From: Deltaproteobacteria bacterium
GTDB lineage: Bacteria; Lernaellota; Lernaellaia; JACKCT01
Length of the DNA: 64,000 nucleotides
Direction of reading: 5' to 3'
Assembly: GCA_020633895.1 (NCBI GenBank)
Contig: JACKCT010000005.1
Span: forward strand, 1-64,000
A program made the position numbers and the translations under genes. Numbering within the stretch: position 1 is the first letter of the stretch; each line of letters begins with the position of its first letter. A model generated the notes under the pieces. The model did not search any database, was not told the DNA's origin, and saw only the letters and a program-made list of their open reading frames with translations. Below, piece after piece: positions 44,997 to 54,098 of this stretch.

Positions 44997-46301
44997 CTAC
45001 CGCATCTTCTTGCGCAACGTCGTCAGCGAAAAGATGTTCGGGTCGACGCCGACGTTGGCCTGGTTGGTGAACCAAGGGAAGAGCGTCGCGTGCTCGGACT
45101 GCAGGTCGACGACGAACGCGGTGGCGATGGTCGGCGGTTTGCTCGTCGGGTCGGGCGACTGGTTGGTGGCGGCGATGACGACCTTCCACGGGTTGCCCTT
45201 GCGGTCGTAGGCCAGTTTGGCGAAGGGGTAGAAGCTTTCGGCGTCGATGTAGAGAAGCTGCTTGGAATAGGGATAGCCCTTGAGCTTGGGCGTCAGTTGC
45301 ATCACGTACACCGGCCGGGGCTGCCATTTGAGATTCGGGTTCCAGTGGGGCCAGGTCTTCATGTCGTAAGTTTTCTCCGCGGCCTCGGGACCGTACTCCA
45401 CCTCGGCGTCCACCGGCGCGAACATGGTCGTCTTCTTGACGATGGTCCACTCCATCCACTCGGGGCGGCCCGAATAACCCCGGATGTCTTCGTAATAAAG
45501 ATCCGTGTTGTTCCAGGGCTCGCCGTGGTTGTCCGAGCTGAAGCGGAAGGTGCGCTTCTGGGACGGGACGTAGAGCCAGCCTTCCCGGTGGCCGGGGCCT
45601 TGGTAGATAAAATAGAGCGCCATCTGACCCTTGCGATCGAGGGGGTAGAGGGTCTCGGTGATGGACGCCGCCTCGATCTTTTTTCCGTTCAGGGACGACA
45701 CGGTCGGCTTGGGGGCGATGTCGGTGCGGTTGATGGCCTGCATGACGGTCCACCGCCAGCGTTCCTCGCGCTCCACGCCCCGCTTGGCGTCGATCCAGTA
45801 GACGCCGAACTCGTGCTGGCCGTCGTCGCCCGAGTAGGCGTTGTAGAAATTCCACGCCACCTGACGCGCGTTTTCCGGGGCGGGGAAGGGCAGTCCGGCG
45901 ACATAGCCCGCGAGGCCTTCCTTATCCGTCGCCGGTCCGATGTCCACCAGCGAAGACTTTCCGCGATATTGGTTCGTCGCCGCGATGTACCCGTCGGACG
46001 GGGCATAGGGGATGTAGTCCTTGGTGACGACGGTCAGCTTGTAGTCCTGCATCAGCATCTTGACCGGCTCGGCGAGAAAGTCGGCATACGTCGCCATATT
46101 CGACGCGTCGATGGTCATACCGGCCTTGAAATCCGGGATGGAGGCCAGATCCGGCTTGAAACCGACGGATTCGCCCCAGCCGGCGCGGGTGATTTTGTCT
46201 TGGGCGGTCAGGTTCGGAGCCGTCAACGCGGCGAAAAAGAGCATCGAAAGGACCGCGCAAAATAGGGCGGCGAGAAGGCGCGGAAAACGGTCGCGGCGCA
46301 T
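44997..46301 (-). CDS. DUF1329-family exported protein
   Basis: A 434-aa protein with a signal peptide (hydrophobic 'LLAALFCAVLSMLFFAALTA', then 'PNLTAQDK'). The DUF1329 domain fills the rest: 'GYVAGLPFPAPENARQVAWN', 'EREERWRWTVMQAINRTDIA', 'GHREGWLYVPSQKRTFRFSS', 'YYEDIRGYSGRPEWMEWTIV' and 'PVYVMQLTPKLKGYPYSKQL'. The family belongs to the LolA/LolB-like beta-fold superfamily and is often found beside membrane-lipid and RND-export genes; its function is not established. Here it is a single gene. Confidence 0.88.
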   Translation of the reverse strand: MRRDRFPRLLAALFCAVLSMLFFAALTAPNLTAQDKITRAGWGESVGFKPDLASIPDFKAGMTIDASNMATYADFLAEPVKMLMQDYKLTVVTKDYIPYAPSDGYIAATNQYRGKSSLVDIGPATDKEGLAGYVAGLPFPAPENARQVAWNFYNAYSGDDGQHEFGVYWIDAKRGVEREERWRWTVMQAINRTDIAPKPTVSSLNGKKIEAASITETLYPLDRKGQMALYFIYQGPGHREGWLYVPSQKRTFRFSSDNHGEPWNNTDLYYEDIRGYSGRPEWMEWTIVKKTTMFAPVDAEVEYGPEAAEKTYDMKTWPHWNPNLKWQPRPVYVMQLTPKLKGYPYSKQLLYIDAESFYPFAKLAYDRKGNPWKVVIAATNQSPDPTSKPPTIATAFVVDLQSEHATLFPWFTNQANVGVDPNIFSLTTLRKKMR

Positions 46302-46485
46302 GGGGCCTCCAAGGCGAGAGCGCAGGTGAACTTGCGTCGTTGTTATCAGGGGTTATGGGGACTGTCCAGACTGTCGGGGCACGGCGGTGATGTTGCCCGG
46401 CGACCTTCGAAAAATCCCGCATTTCTTCTTGGCCGATCGGGATGGTTTCGGTATTATCCGGCTCCGAATTTTCCGGCCGAACCTT

Positions 46486-46555
46486 GCGCTTTAAGCACTG
46501 CGCCTTGAACACTGAGCTTTGAACACCGCGCTTTGAACACAGCGCCTTGGGAGTA
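46486..46555 (+). repeat. 14-bp tandem repeats upstream of the 46562 gene
   Basis: Units of exactly 14 bp: GCGCTTTAAGCACT, GCGCCTTGAACACT, GAGCTTTGAACACC, GCGCTTTGAACACA, then a partial GCGCCTTGGG. They run right up to the start codon at 46562 and could be an operator array or an evolving leader. Confidence 0.75.
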
Positions 46556-46561
46556 CAACGA

Positions 46562-48724
46562 ATGCATTGGACATGGAAGCTGGCGGTGATTTTGACCGCC
46601 CTGATGATGACGTTTCCGCTGGTCGCGGCCGATTGCGGCGGCGACGACGACGATGACGACGATTCGAGCGACGACGACACGGCCGACGACGACGACACCG
46701 GCGATGACGACACAGTCGATGACGACACAGTCGATGACGACACAGTCGATGACGACGATACCGTCGACGATGACACGGCCGACGATGACACGGCCGACGA
46801 CGACACCGGGGACGACGACGTCGAGGTTCCCATCGTGCAGTCCGAAGCGTTTTTGAACCGCTGCGCGACGTTCATCGACAATTGCGCGACCAACACCGGC
46901 GGCCGGTACGAGCAAATCTGCGCCCTGGAAAAAGACCAGTCCATCAACGAGGACGTTATCCGCAATTACATCTCGAGCACGGTCGAGCCTCGGGAGGACA
47001 CCGCGGACTTCGGCATGACCGGGTTCATGCGCATGATGTATCTCTACGAAGACAAACTGGCCGAGCCCCTGCGCACCGAGATCGAGGACGCGTTCCTGGG
47101 CTTCAAATACTGGCCCGATGAAGCGGGGCCGGACGAGATGGTCTTCTGGTCGGAAAACCACCATATTCTCTTTCACAGCCTGGAATATCTCGCCGGCCAG
47201 AAATGGCGCAACGAGACGTTCACCAACGAGCCCATGACCGGCCAGGACCACATCGACAAGGTGCTGCCCCGGCTGCATCGTTGGCTGGACTGGCGTTTGC
47301 TGCACGGATTTTCCGAGTGGCATTCGAATGTCTACTACAACGAAGACGCGCCGCCGCTGCTGAACCTGGTGGATTTCGCCGAGGACGCGGACATCCGGGA
47401 GAAGGCGAAGCTGGTGCTGGACATGCTGCTGTTGGACATGGCCTTCAACTCCAAGGACGCCACCATCGCCACCGCCCACGGCCGCACCTATCCGGACAAG
47501 ATCACCAACCGGTCTTCCGACTCCATGAGCGGCGCCCAGTCCCTGTGGTTCGGCAACACGGACAAGTGGATGACCGACAACGGCGGCTTCACCGAAACGC
47601 ACCTGTGCACCAGCGCCTACGCGGCTCCCGAGGCGATCGTGCGCGTGGCCAACGCGACGCCGGACGAGTTCCTGAACTTCCAGCGGGACGGCATCAACAT
47701 CGCCGACGCGGATGACTACGGCTTGACTTACACCGATCCGGACGACGTGCTGTTCTGGTGGTCGATGGGATCCTACGCGGCGCCGGATATCATCGAAGGG
47801 ACTTTCGATACCTTGGACGAATGGACCATGTGGGACGGCGCGTTCTTCGGCGATCTCAATTTCCTCGAACCCATCGCTCAGTCGCCGATTATCAAGACGC
47901 TCATCACGCTGCTGCGGCCTATTTCCCAAGGCCCCGCGCTGGAAGAACTCAACATCGTCACCTATCGCACACCCGAGTATCAGCTCTCCTCCGCCCAGGA
48001 TTACAACCCGGGCTATTGGGGCGCCCAGACGGCGATGTGGTCGGGGCTGATCGACCCGCAGACGAGCGTGTACACGTCCATCCCCGGCGGCGCGGGCGAT
48101 TATCTGTCGACCGACTGGACCGGCGGATTCCTGCCTCGCATCGGTCAGGTGGAGAATGTGGCGATCCTCGTCTACGGCGAGGAGGGCTTCTTCCTGGACA
48201 ACCTGCTGCGGCCGGTCTTCAACAAGGGTTACGCCCACGCGTTCTTCCCGCGCGGCAACTTCGACGAGTGGAGCCAGTCCGACGGCTGGACCTTCGGACG
48301 CAAAGGCGACGCCTATGTGGCGCTCTACGCCTCGGCCCCGACGCGCTGGGCGGACGGAGAGACGTCGGACTACGAACTGATCGCCGACACGATCAATCTG
48401 GTATGGATCGTGGAGATGGGCAGCGCGGCGCAAAACGGCACCTACGAGGCCTTCAAGGCGGATATTCTGTCGGCGGACGTGACGGTCGACGGGCTGGATG
48501 TGACGTACGATTCGCCCTCGGTCGGTGAGCTTTCCTACGGCTGGACCGGGCGCCTCAAGCGCGACGGCAAACGCGTGGACCAGGGGTCGTTCAAGCGCTT
48601 CGACAATATGTACATTCAGCATGAGTGGGGCGACACGCTCTACACGCTCAACATCGACGAACTGCGTCTGGAGCTGGATGTGGAGAACCTGACACGCACG
48701 ATGTACGAGGGTAGCGGTTCGTAA
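46562..48724 (+). CDS. Large exported protein with Asp-rich linker, alpha/alpha-toroid-like, function unknown
   Basis: A 720-aa exported protein. A signal segment ('WKLAVILTALMMTFPLVAAD') precedes Cys; the residue before it is Asp, so a normal lipobox is absent. About 60 residues of DDDT-type repeats follow (46650-46818 in the DNA; three perfect 15-bp copies of GATGACGACACAGTC at 46703-46747). The rest looks like a helical toroid of the heparinase/alginate-lyase type in its first half ('WSENHHILFHSLEYLAGQ', 'VLPRLHRWLDWRLLHGFSEW') and a beta-sandwich at the end, as in polysaccharide lyases, but no family signature is certain. A terminator follows. ATG 46562 is used. Confidence 0.7.
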   Translation: MHWTWKLAVILTALMMTFPLVAADCGGDDDDDDDSSDDDTADDDDTGDDDTVDDDTVDDDTVDDDDTVDDDTADDDTADDDTGDDDVEVPIVQSEAFLNRCATFIDNCATNTGGRYEQICALEKDQSINEDVIRNYISSTVEPREDTADFGMTGFMRMMYLYEDKLAEPLRTEIEDAFLGFKYWPDEAGPDEMVFWSENHHILFHSLEYLAGQKWRNETFTNEPMTGQDHIDKVLPRLHRWLDWRLLHGFSEWHSNVYYNEDAPPLLNLVDFAEDADIREKAKLVLDMLLLDMAFNSKDATIATAHGRTYPDKITNRSSDSMSGAQSLWFGNTDKWMTDNGGFTETHLCTSAYAAPEAIVRVANATPDEFLNFQRDGINIADADDYGLTYTDPDDVLFWWSMGSYAAPDIIEGTFDTLDEWTMWDGAFFGDLNFLEPIAQSPIIKTLITLLRPISQGPALEELNIVTYRTPEYQLSSAQDYNPGYWGAQTAMWSGLIDPQTSVYTSIPGGAGDYLSTDWTGGFLPRIGQVENVAILVYGEEGFFLDNLLRPVFNKGYAHAFFPRGNFDEWSQSDGWTFGRKGDAYVALYASAPTRWADGETSDYELIADTINLVWIVEMGSAAQNGTYEAFKADILSADVTVDGLDVTYDSPSVGELSYGWTGRLKRDGKRVDQGSFKRFDNMYIQHEWGDTLYTLNIDELRLELDVENLTRTMYEGSGS

Positions 48725-48754
48725 TCGCTACTTCAAATAACCGTCAAACACACG

Positions 48755-48784
48755 ATCCCCGGTCGACCTCGGCCGGGGATTTTT
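48755..48784 (+). terminator. Intrinsic terminator of the 46562 gene
   Basis: ATCCCCGG and CCGGGGAT pair around a 10-nt loop (48755-48780), followed by TTTTTG. It lies about 30 bp after the stop codon. Confidence 0.88.
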
Positions 48785-48794
48785 GTGGCGCAGT

Positions 48795-48837
48795 CGCCAC
48801 GGGCTGGGAGATGCCTTGCATCTCTGACGCCGGCGCG
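48795..48837. repeat. Interspersed hairpin repeat, copy 2
   Basis: Inverted copy of the repeat at 66-108: CGGGCTGGGAGATG, CCTTG, CATCTCTGACGC. Only a few positions differ. Confidence 0.6.
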
Positions 48838-48867
48838 TTCCTGGATGTCCGAGCCGAGATCAATTCT

Positions 48868-49062
48868 TTCAGAGCCGCGACCGTAAGGGAGCGGGTTGGT
48901 TCGAGGGATGAAAACGATCGGGTGCCACACTTTCGCGAGGACGAATGTCCGAGAGAAGGTGTGAATGCGATGTCCGAGCCACGAGCCGTAGCGAATGGTC
49001 TTTCGTGCGTTGTCCAGGGCGATCACGCCGAAACAGAGCCGCGACCGTCAGGGAGCGGGTTG
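48868..49062. repeat. CAGAGCCGCGACCGTAAGGG repeats and one inverted-repeat arm
   Basis: CAGAGCCGCGACCGTAAGGG at 48869 and CAGAGCCGCGACCGTCAGGG at 49034 are both followed by AGCGGGTTGG. Between them is GGGTGCCACACTTTCGCG...GAAGGTGTGAA (48920-48965), one arm of the 24081/44871 element. The order of modules is like that at 42506-42625 and 37082-37209. Confidence 0.65.
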
Positions 49063-49154
49063 GCGGCGCCCTTGCGAAAATCGTTCGTTATTTACGAATC
49101 GAAACGCTCGACAACCCCGCGCTGACGCTTGGGGCTCAGAAAGGGCGGGATCGC

Positions 49155-49240
49155 TCCAATTGTCGAACGCTTTGGACCGCTTGCTGACTAGCCTTCGCCA
49201 AGGCTACGGCTTGGCAAGCAGCGCGCGGCTCTGCCGGCAT
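49155..49240. repeat. Composite repeat module with CCTTCGCCAAGGCT
   Basis: It contains TTTGGACCGCTTGCTGA, GCCTTCGCCAAGGCTACGGC and GCGCGCGGCTCTG. Inverted or partial matches occur at 37145-37209 (CAGAGCCGCGCAC...AGCCTTGGCGAAGGCT), at 18123-18142 and at 63955-63985. Confidence 0.6.
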
Positions 49241-49433
49241 GGACCGGTCGCGCAAGTCGCGACTCGGAAAATGCGCATCCCTTCCAAAGGCCAACGCCGG
49301 CCCGAAGGCCGGCGCTCGCGGTGTAGAGGTTTCGGCTTTCGCCTTGGCATGCTGCGCGGGGAAGGCGGAAGGGAAGGATGGAAGGGACGAACCCTCCCCC
49401 GCGCGGCGCTGTTCGCCTAGAAAAAATCGTCGA

Positions 49434-50594
49434 TCATTCCGTGACCTCGTGCCAGAGCAGGACGTCGATCGGGTCGGCCACGATGTTGTACGCCGACGAG
49501 TAGGTGTACCAAAAATTCGGGTCCGAATTGTTCGAGAACTCGGACGGGTTCTGCACGGTGACGGTGCCGAACGCCGTGACCACGCCCGTGTATTTGATCT
49601 TGCCGTGCAGCTCGTAGTCGCCCTCGGCGTAGGTCAGGCCGTTGAGGAAATTCTGCTGATTGCCGCCGCTGGCGAAGTCGAGCAGCACATCGTCCTTGCT
49701 GATAAGGCTCACCGTCGTGCCGTTGCCCGAGGAAATGCCCGCGCCGATGATCTTGCCCGTGCAGATGATGGTGCCGATGCCCTGGATCGCGCCGTGCAGC
49801 ACCAGGTCGCCGTCCACGTAGATCGCGCGCTTGCCGTCCGCGTCCTCGGGCACGTTGTTGAAGTTCAGGTTGTTGATGGTCATGGGCGTGTCGCCGTTGC
49901 CCATGATGCCGTCCGAATCGTAGGAGTAGCCGACCGGCGCCTTGTGGGCCAGGTCCACCCAGTCCTCGTCCGAGAGCTTGGCCGCCGACAGGTCCAGGGC
50001 CTCTTTCTCATACCGATGCACCGGATTGGTGTTCGATCCGTCCACGAAATTGATCGTGGAGGTGGACGGGGCGTAGATATTCAGATCCGGCGTTCCCGAG
50101 TCCAGATCCAGATAGGCGTCGCCGTTCAAACGCACGCCCTCGGAACTGACGCGGGGCTTGCCGGCCAGCAACAGGTCGCCGCCCACGTTGAGCGCGTGGT
50201 CGAAAGCCGAATCGATGTTCACCACTACTTCGATAATGCGCAGGCTGTTTCCCGACTGCCCCCGGGAGACCAGCCGCGCGATCTGTCCGGAAAGCGTGTC
50301 GACGGTGACTTCGTAGGACGTGCCGTTGGCCTGAGCCGTCGACGGGATGCCCGCGGTCCATTCGTTATTTTCGCGAAGCTCCGCGATGGCGTTTTGGACA
50401 CCCGCCTCGGCGGCGAAGAACGCCTGGGCTCCGGTGCGGTAATTGGCGGTGATCTTCAGGTCCGTCGAGGCCACGACCATGCCGCCCATGCCGACCAACA
50501 GCGTGAGCATCAGGACGACCATCACGACGATCATCACCACGCCGCGCCGGTCGTTCCGGGCGATTCGCGGGAATTTTCGTCGGGTCTGTCGCAT
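49434..50594 (-). CDS. PilX-type minor pilin of a type IV pilus
   Basis: A 386-aa protein. After a short basic stretch an N-terminal hydrophobic segment 'RRGVVMIVVMVVLMLTLLVG' matches PilX N-terminal segments, which lack the GFTLIE motif. The rest ('FFAAEAGVQNAIAELRENNE' then a beta-rich domain) fits PilX and related pseudopilins, which prime pilus assembly together with PilV, PilW and FimT. Last gene of the four-gene minor-pilin operon, starting about 10 bp after the giant PilW-like gene. ATG 50594 is used; a GTG at 50612 is possible. PilY1 is not visible. Confidence 0.85.
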   Translation of the reverse strand: MRQTRRKFPRIARNDRRGVVMIVVMVVLMLTLLVGMGGMVVASTDLKITANYRTGAQAFFAAEAGVQNAIAELRENNEWTAGIPSTAQANGTSYEVTVDTLSGQIARLVSRGQSGNSLRIIEVVVNIDSAFDHALNVGGDLLLAGKPRVSSEGVRLNGDAYLDLDSGTPDLNIYAPSTSTINFVDGSNTNPVHRYEKEALDLSAAKLSDEDWVDLAHKAPVGYSYDSDGIMGNGDTPMTINNLNFNNVPEDADGKRAIYVDGDLVLHGAIQGIGTIICTGKIIGAGISSGNGTTVSLISKDDVLLDFASGGNQQNFLNGLTYAEGDYELHGKIKYTGVVTAFGTVTVQNPSEFSNNSDPNFWYTYSSAYNIVADPIDVLLWHEVTE

Positions 50595-50604
50595 CTTCGA
50601 CGTC

Positions 50605-53600
50605 CTAGTCACAGTGGTCCGGGTACACGCAGTCCCCGGCCTGCTGGAAGTTGCTTTCGCAGCTTGCGCTCCGGTTGCCGGACGAATCCACGGCCCGGAT
50701 GTAGTAGCCGTAGCACTTGTTGTTTGTGTTCAAGCTGTTCTGATCGTCCACGTACTCGATGAGCGAGGGCGAGGACGCATCGATGTCGGTGACTTCGGTG
50801 TATTTTTTCTGGAAGCTGCCGCAATCGGTGCGCCGGTAGACGTCGTAGCCGACCACGTCCGGTTCCGAATTCGCCAGCCACGACAAGCCGACTTCCTTTT
50901 TGCCGTACGCGGTGGCCACCAGGCCCGCGGGGCACGCCGGGGCGCTGGTGTCTTCGTCCAGATCGTAGGTGTACGCCCCGGCCGACGGGCTGCGGTCCGA
51001 TTGGCCCAGGTTGTCCACCGCCTGGAGGTAGACCCACACGCGGGCGTTGTCGGCGTAAGGCAGCGTTCCGCCGTAGCCGCCCACATCGCCGTCGTATTCC
51101 AAATCCACATAGCTGTAGCCGCCGGTGGGCGCCGTGCCGTTCATGGACAGGTCGATCTTGTAGTACGCCCGCACCGACTGCAGGCCCGCGCCCGAGTAAT
51201 CCACGACCGCCGCGTGCACCGGCACCTGACGATATTCCTGCACATGCACCGCCCCCACCGACGCGCTCATGGGCGTGCTCGCCGACGGTTCGTCCTGGTA
51301 GGCGGTGCCGATGGCCGGTCCGGCGGAGACGGACACGGTGATCTCGTCGGTGGTGCAGGCCCGTTCGCTGTCGTCCAACTCGTAGGTGAACGACACGCTC
51401 ACCACCGCGCCGGACATGGGCATCATGCTGTCCGATTCGACCACGGAGACGCGCGCGCCGGCCGAGTGGCTCTGGGCGGTCGGAGCCGACAGGGACAAAA
51501 CGCCCGTACCCACGCTGCTGACGACCGCCTGCTCGGCCTCGTCGCCGATGTAGATGGTGTCGCCGACGCTAAAGCCCGCGGAGTTGTCCACCGACAGCAG
51601 GCTCGCGCCCGAACCGGTGTACGCCGACAGCTTCGTCGAGGAGTGGACGAATTCCAGCGACACGGTGGCCGTTTCTTCCGAGTCCAATTCCACTTCGTCG
51701 GACGAGTCGAATTCGAGCGTCTGGTCGCTGGGCAGCGGGCCGTCGTCGGAGCCGTCCCACAGCACGTCCGAGTCGGGGATCGCGACGCTGTAAAGGCGGG
51801 CCTGCGTGCGGTCCCAGCCGACGGTCAAGCCGCTGATGGTCGCGCGCGTGGTCGCGGTGTTTTTGATGCGGAAGTTGACCACCTGCTTGTGATCGCCGCC
51901 CAGGGAATTGGTGTAGGTGTCGTCGCGCTCGATGGCGCCGCCCTCGATGTGGAACTGGCGATATTCGGACTGCGTCGTCTGGCCTTCGTTGTCGGTGGCG
52001 ACCACATAGGCGTTGTAGGTTCCCGCGCACCAGGTGCTCACGTCGCCGTCGTCGCAGGGGATCTGATCGCCGCCGAATCCGCAGTACTGGGGAACCCGTT
52101 CCGTGTGGGGGAACTGGCCGGTTTCCGGATCGGGGGTGACGAAGAACTGCACGTTGTCGATGCCCAGGCCGTTGGAGTCGCCTTCGCTGTAGCCCGGCTC
52201 GTCCGGGTCCGCGGCGGTGGCGCGCAGGAAGAGGACACCGTTGGTGATGACCTGGCCCTCGGCCGGTTCGACCATCTGCACCACCGGGCCCTGAGCGTTG
52301 GGCGCGGCCTGGGCGGTGGTTTTGTCCGAGCAGTTGCCGCAGCGATCGCACGCGAAGGCGCTGTAGTAATAGGTGACGCCGTTGATGAGGTTCTCGTGGG
52401 CGAAGGTCATGGCCGCGCCCGGTTGGCCGGTGATGTTGGCCACCTCGTTGCCGGACTGCGTCGAGAGGGGATAGCCGGTGGTGGACGAACGCACCACCAC
52501 CCGTTCAAAGTCGGTGGCGGCCGGGTTGGTCCAGGACAGGTTCACCGTCTGGTCGCCCCCGCCCGCGCCGAAGGGTGCGGGAGCCGACGGGGGCGTGGGC
52601 GGATCTTCGCCGGGCGCGGTGTCGGTCTCGCCCATGTTGGGCGCGTCGTCGCCGGCTCCGTCGCCGTCACCGTAGACCAACTCGCTGGGCTCGCCCTCGT
52701 CCACGCAGTCCACGGAGGTCAGGCGGTAATAGTACGTCCGGCAGGGGTCGACGGCCGTGTCGGTGAATTCCAACGTTTCGTTGTCCAGTTCGGTTTCGTC
52801 GGCGATGCGGGAGCCTTCGGTCAAGGCGAAGTTCGGTTCGGTGCCGCGATAGAGGCGATAGCCGGACACGTCCAGATCCGCGGGCGGATCCCACGTCAGC
52901 AGGACCGAGCCCACGGCCGCGGAGGCGTCGATATTCATCGGCGGGTCGGGGCGCTCGTTGTCGAGCAGGGTGAAGCTCGTCTCCGAGGAAGGCACCGATT
53001 CGTTGAAGTTGGAGTCGTAGGCAATCATCGAAACGAAGTAGGTCGTTTCGTTGGCCAGGCGCGGGTCTTCCACCACGATTTCGCCGGACGTCTCGTCGGC
53101 CACGTTGTAGGGCGGGGTGAGGTAGTCGCCGGACGCGGGGCCGTAGAGAACCTTGTAGCCGCCCAGGTCCGTCAGATCCGAACCGTCGCAGGCGTTCGTG
53201 TTCGGCGGCGTCCAACGCACTTCAAAGTGCCCGCACATGCCGGTTTCCAACACCTGCAGCATGGACGGCGGATTCGGCGCGCAAGCGTCCTCGCTGAATC
53301 CCCGGGCGCCCATGTTGCGCAGATCCACCGTGGACGCGTAGGTGCGCGTGCGGCCGGTACTGGAGATTTGGCTGGTCATCTCAATCTGGATGCGGCGGAT
53401 CGCGGCGCGCTCGGTGGGCGTGAGGCTGGTGAGGGTTTCGGGCGTCATCTCCTGCTCCGCCTCGTTGAAATAGCGGAAGGAAAAATCGATGACGTCGGTG
53501 GCCATTTCCTCGCCGTTTTTCGCCAGCAGGGTCTGGGGGTAATTGAAGTCGTAGGTGATGGATTCGACGGTCTTGATGAACGTCCCGCCCGCCGGGAAAT

Positions 53601-54096
53601 CCTCGGTCAGGGGCTGGGCCAGATTGATGACGTCCGGTTCGCCGCCCAGTTCCACCGGGTTGGACGTCGACACGGCGCGCATCTCGACCGTATTGCCGCT
53701 ATGCAAAAAGATGAAGTCGCCGGGCTCAATCGTGTCCTGCTCGTCGTTCAGGTCGACGTAAAGCTGCGTGTCGCCGGCGTTGGCGGCCTGGGCGAGCACG
53801 GCGTTGATGTCCGAATCCACGTCGCCCCGGAAGGTCAGGCTGGTGAGCTGGGCGTCGGCGAAGGTCTGCTGTCCGACCACGCCGAAGTTGGCCATGCGCA
53901 ACTCGCGGGTGATCTGTTCGAGCGCCAGCTTGGCCGATTGCTGCACCTGGGACTGCTGTCCGATGGCCAAAAAGCCCCGGGACTGGGCGGTGTAGACGGT
54001 GTAGGCCGCGATCATCACGCCCACGGCGAGCGTCATGGCGATGGCCGTTTCGATCAAGGTGAAACCCGCGCGGCGGCGGCGAGGCGAAAATCCCAT
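50605..54096 (-). CDS. Giant PilW-like minor pilin with fibronectin-type domains
   Basis: A 1163-aa protein, three to four times longer than usual PilW proteins. The N-terminus has a prepilin signal 'RRAGFTLIETAIAMTLAV' with Glu5 after the cleavage site, and residues 1-270 look like PilW. The rest carries about four fibronectin-type III-like domains ('LLTWDPPADLDVSGYRLYRG', 'VNLSWTNPAATDFERVVVRS', 'VGLSWLANSEPDVVGYDVYR'), an Ig-like module ('PVVQMVEPAEGQVITNG') and many cysteines. It is likely to form an exposed adhesive part of the pilus tip; this is inference. It lies between the PilV and PilX genes. Confidence 0.88.
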   Translation of the reverse strand: MGFSPRRRRAGFTLIETAIAMTLAVGVMIAAYTVYTAQSRGFLAIGQQSQVQQSAKLALEQITRELRMANFGVVGQQTFADAQLTSLTFRGDVDSDINAVLAQAANAGDTQLYVDLNDEQDTIEPGDFIFLHSGNTVEMRAVSTSNPVELGGEPDVINLAQPLTEDFPAGGTFIKTVESITYDFNYPQTLLAKNGEEMATDVIDFSFRYFNEAEQEMTPETLTSLTPTERAAIRRIQIEMTSQISSTGRTRTYASTVDLRNMGARGFSEDACAPNPPSMLQVLETGMCGHFEVRWTPPNTNACDGSDLTDLGGYKVLYGPASGDYLTPPYNVADETSGEIVVEDPRLANETTYFVSMIAYDSNFNESVPSSETSFTLLDNERPDPPMNIDASAAVGSVLLTWDPPADLDVSGYRLYRGTEPNFALTEGSRIADETELDNETLEFTDTAVDPCRTYYYRLTSVDCVDEGEPSELVYGDGDGAGDDAPNMGETDTAPGEDPPTPPSAPAPFGAGGGDQTVNLSWTNPAATDFERVVVRSSTTGYPLSTQSGNEVANITGQPGAAMTFAHENLINGVTYYYSAFACDRCGNCSDKTTAQAAPNAQGPVVQMVEPAEGQVITNGVLFLRATAADPDEPGYSEGDSNGLGIDNVQFFVTPDPETGQFPHTERVPQYCGFGGDQIPCDDGDVSTWCAGTYNAYVVATDNEGQTTQSEYRQFHIEGGAIERDDTYTNSLGGDHKQVVNFRIKNTATTRATISGLTVGWDRTQARLYSVAIPDSDVLWDGSDDGPLPSDQTLEFDSSDEVELDSEETATVSLEFVHSSTKLSAYTGSGASLLSVDNSAGFSVGDTIYIGDEAEQAVVSSVGTGVLSLSAPTAQSHSAGARVSVVESDSMMPMSGAVVSVSFTYELDDSERACTTDEITVSVSAGPAIGTAYQDEPSASTPMSASVGAVHVQEYRQVPVHAAVVDYSGAGLQSVRAYYKIDLSMNGTAPTGGYSYVDLEYDGDVGGYGGTLPYADNARVWVYLQAVDNLGQSDRSPSAGAYTYDLDEDTSAPACPAGLVATAYGKKEVGLSWLANSEPDVVGYDVYRRTDCGSFQKKYTEVTDIDASSPSLIEYVDDQNSLNTNNKCYGYYIRAVDSSGNRSASCESNFQQAGDCVYPDHCD

Positions 54097-54098
54097 GG

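Larger units (their letters stand above)
48725..49433. other. Gene-free, repeat-dense region
   Basis: About 700 bp between the end of the 46562 gene and the end of the PilX gene. Apart from the terminator it holds at least four repeat modules (listed separately) plus a perfect 8-bp hairpin CGCCGGCC-CGAA-GGCCGGCG at 49295-49314. No open reading frame here looks real. Confidence 0.7.

Noticed and set aside
46454-48622. A 722-codon frame antisense to the large exported protein
   Set aside because: Its C-terminal part is just the antisense reading of the Asp-repeat DNA (Val-Ile runs); no support as a gene.
42506-49240. Repeats in gaps interpreted as a CRISPR array
   Set aside because: Copies are dispersed, of differing length and without regular spacers; there are no cas genes.
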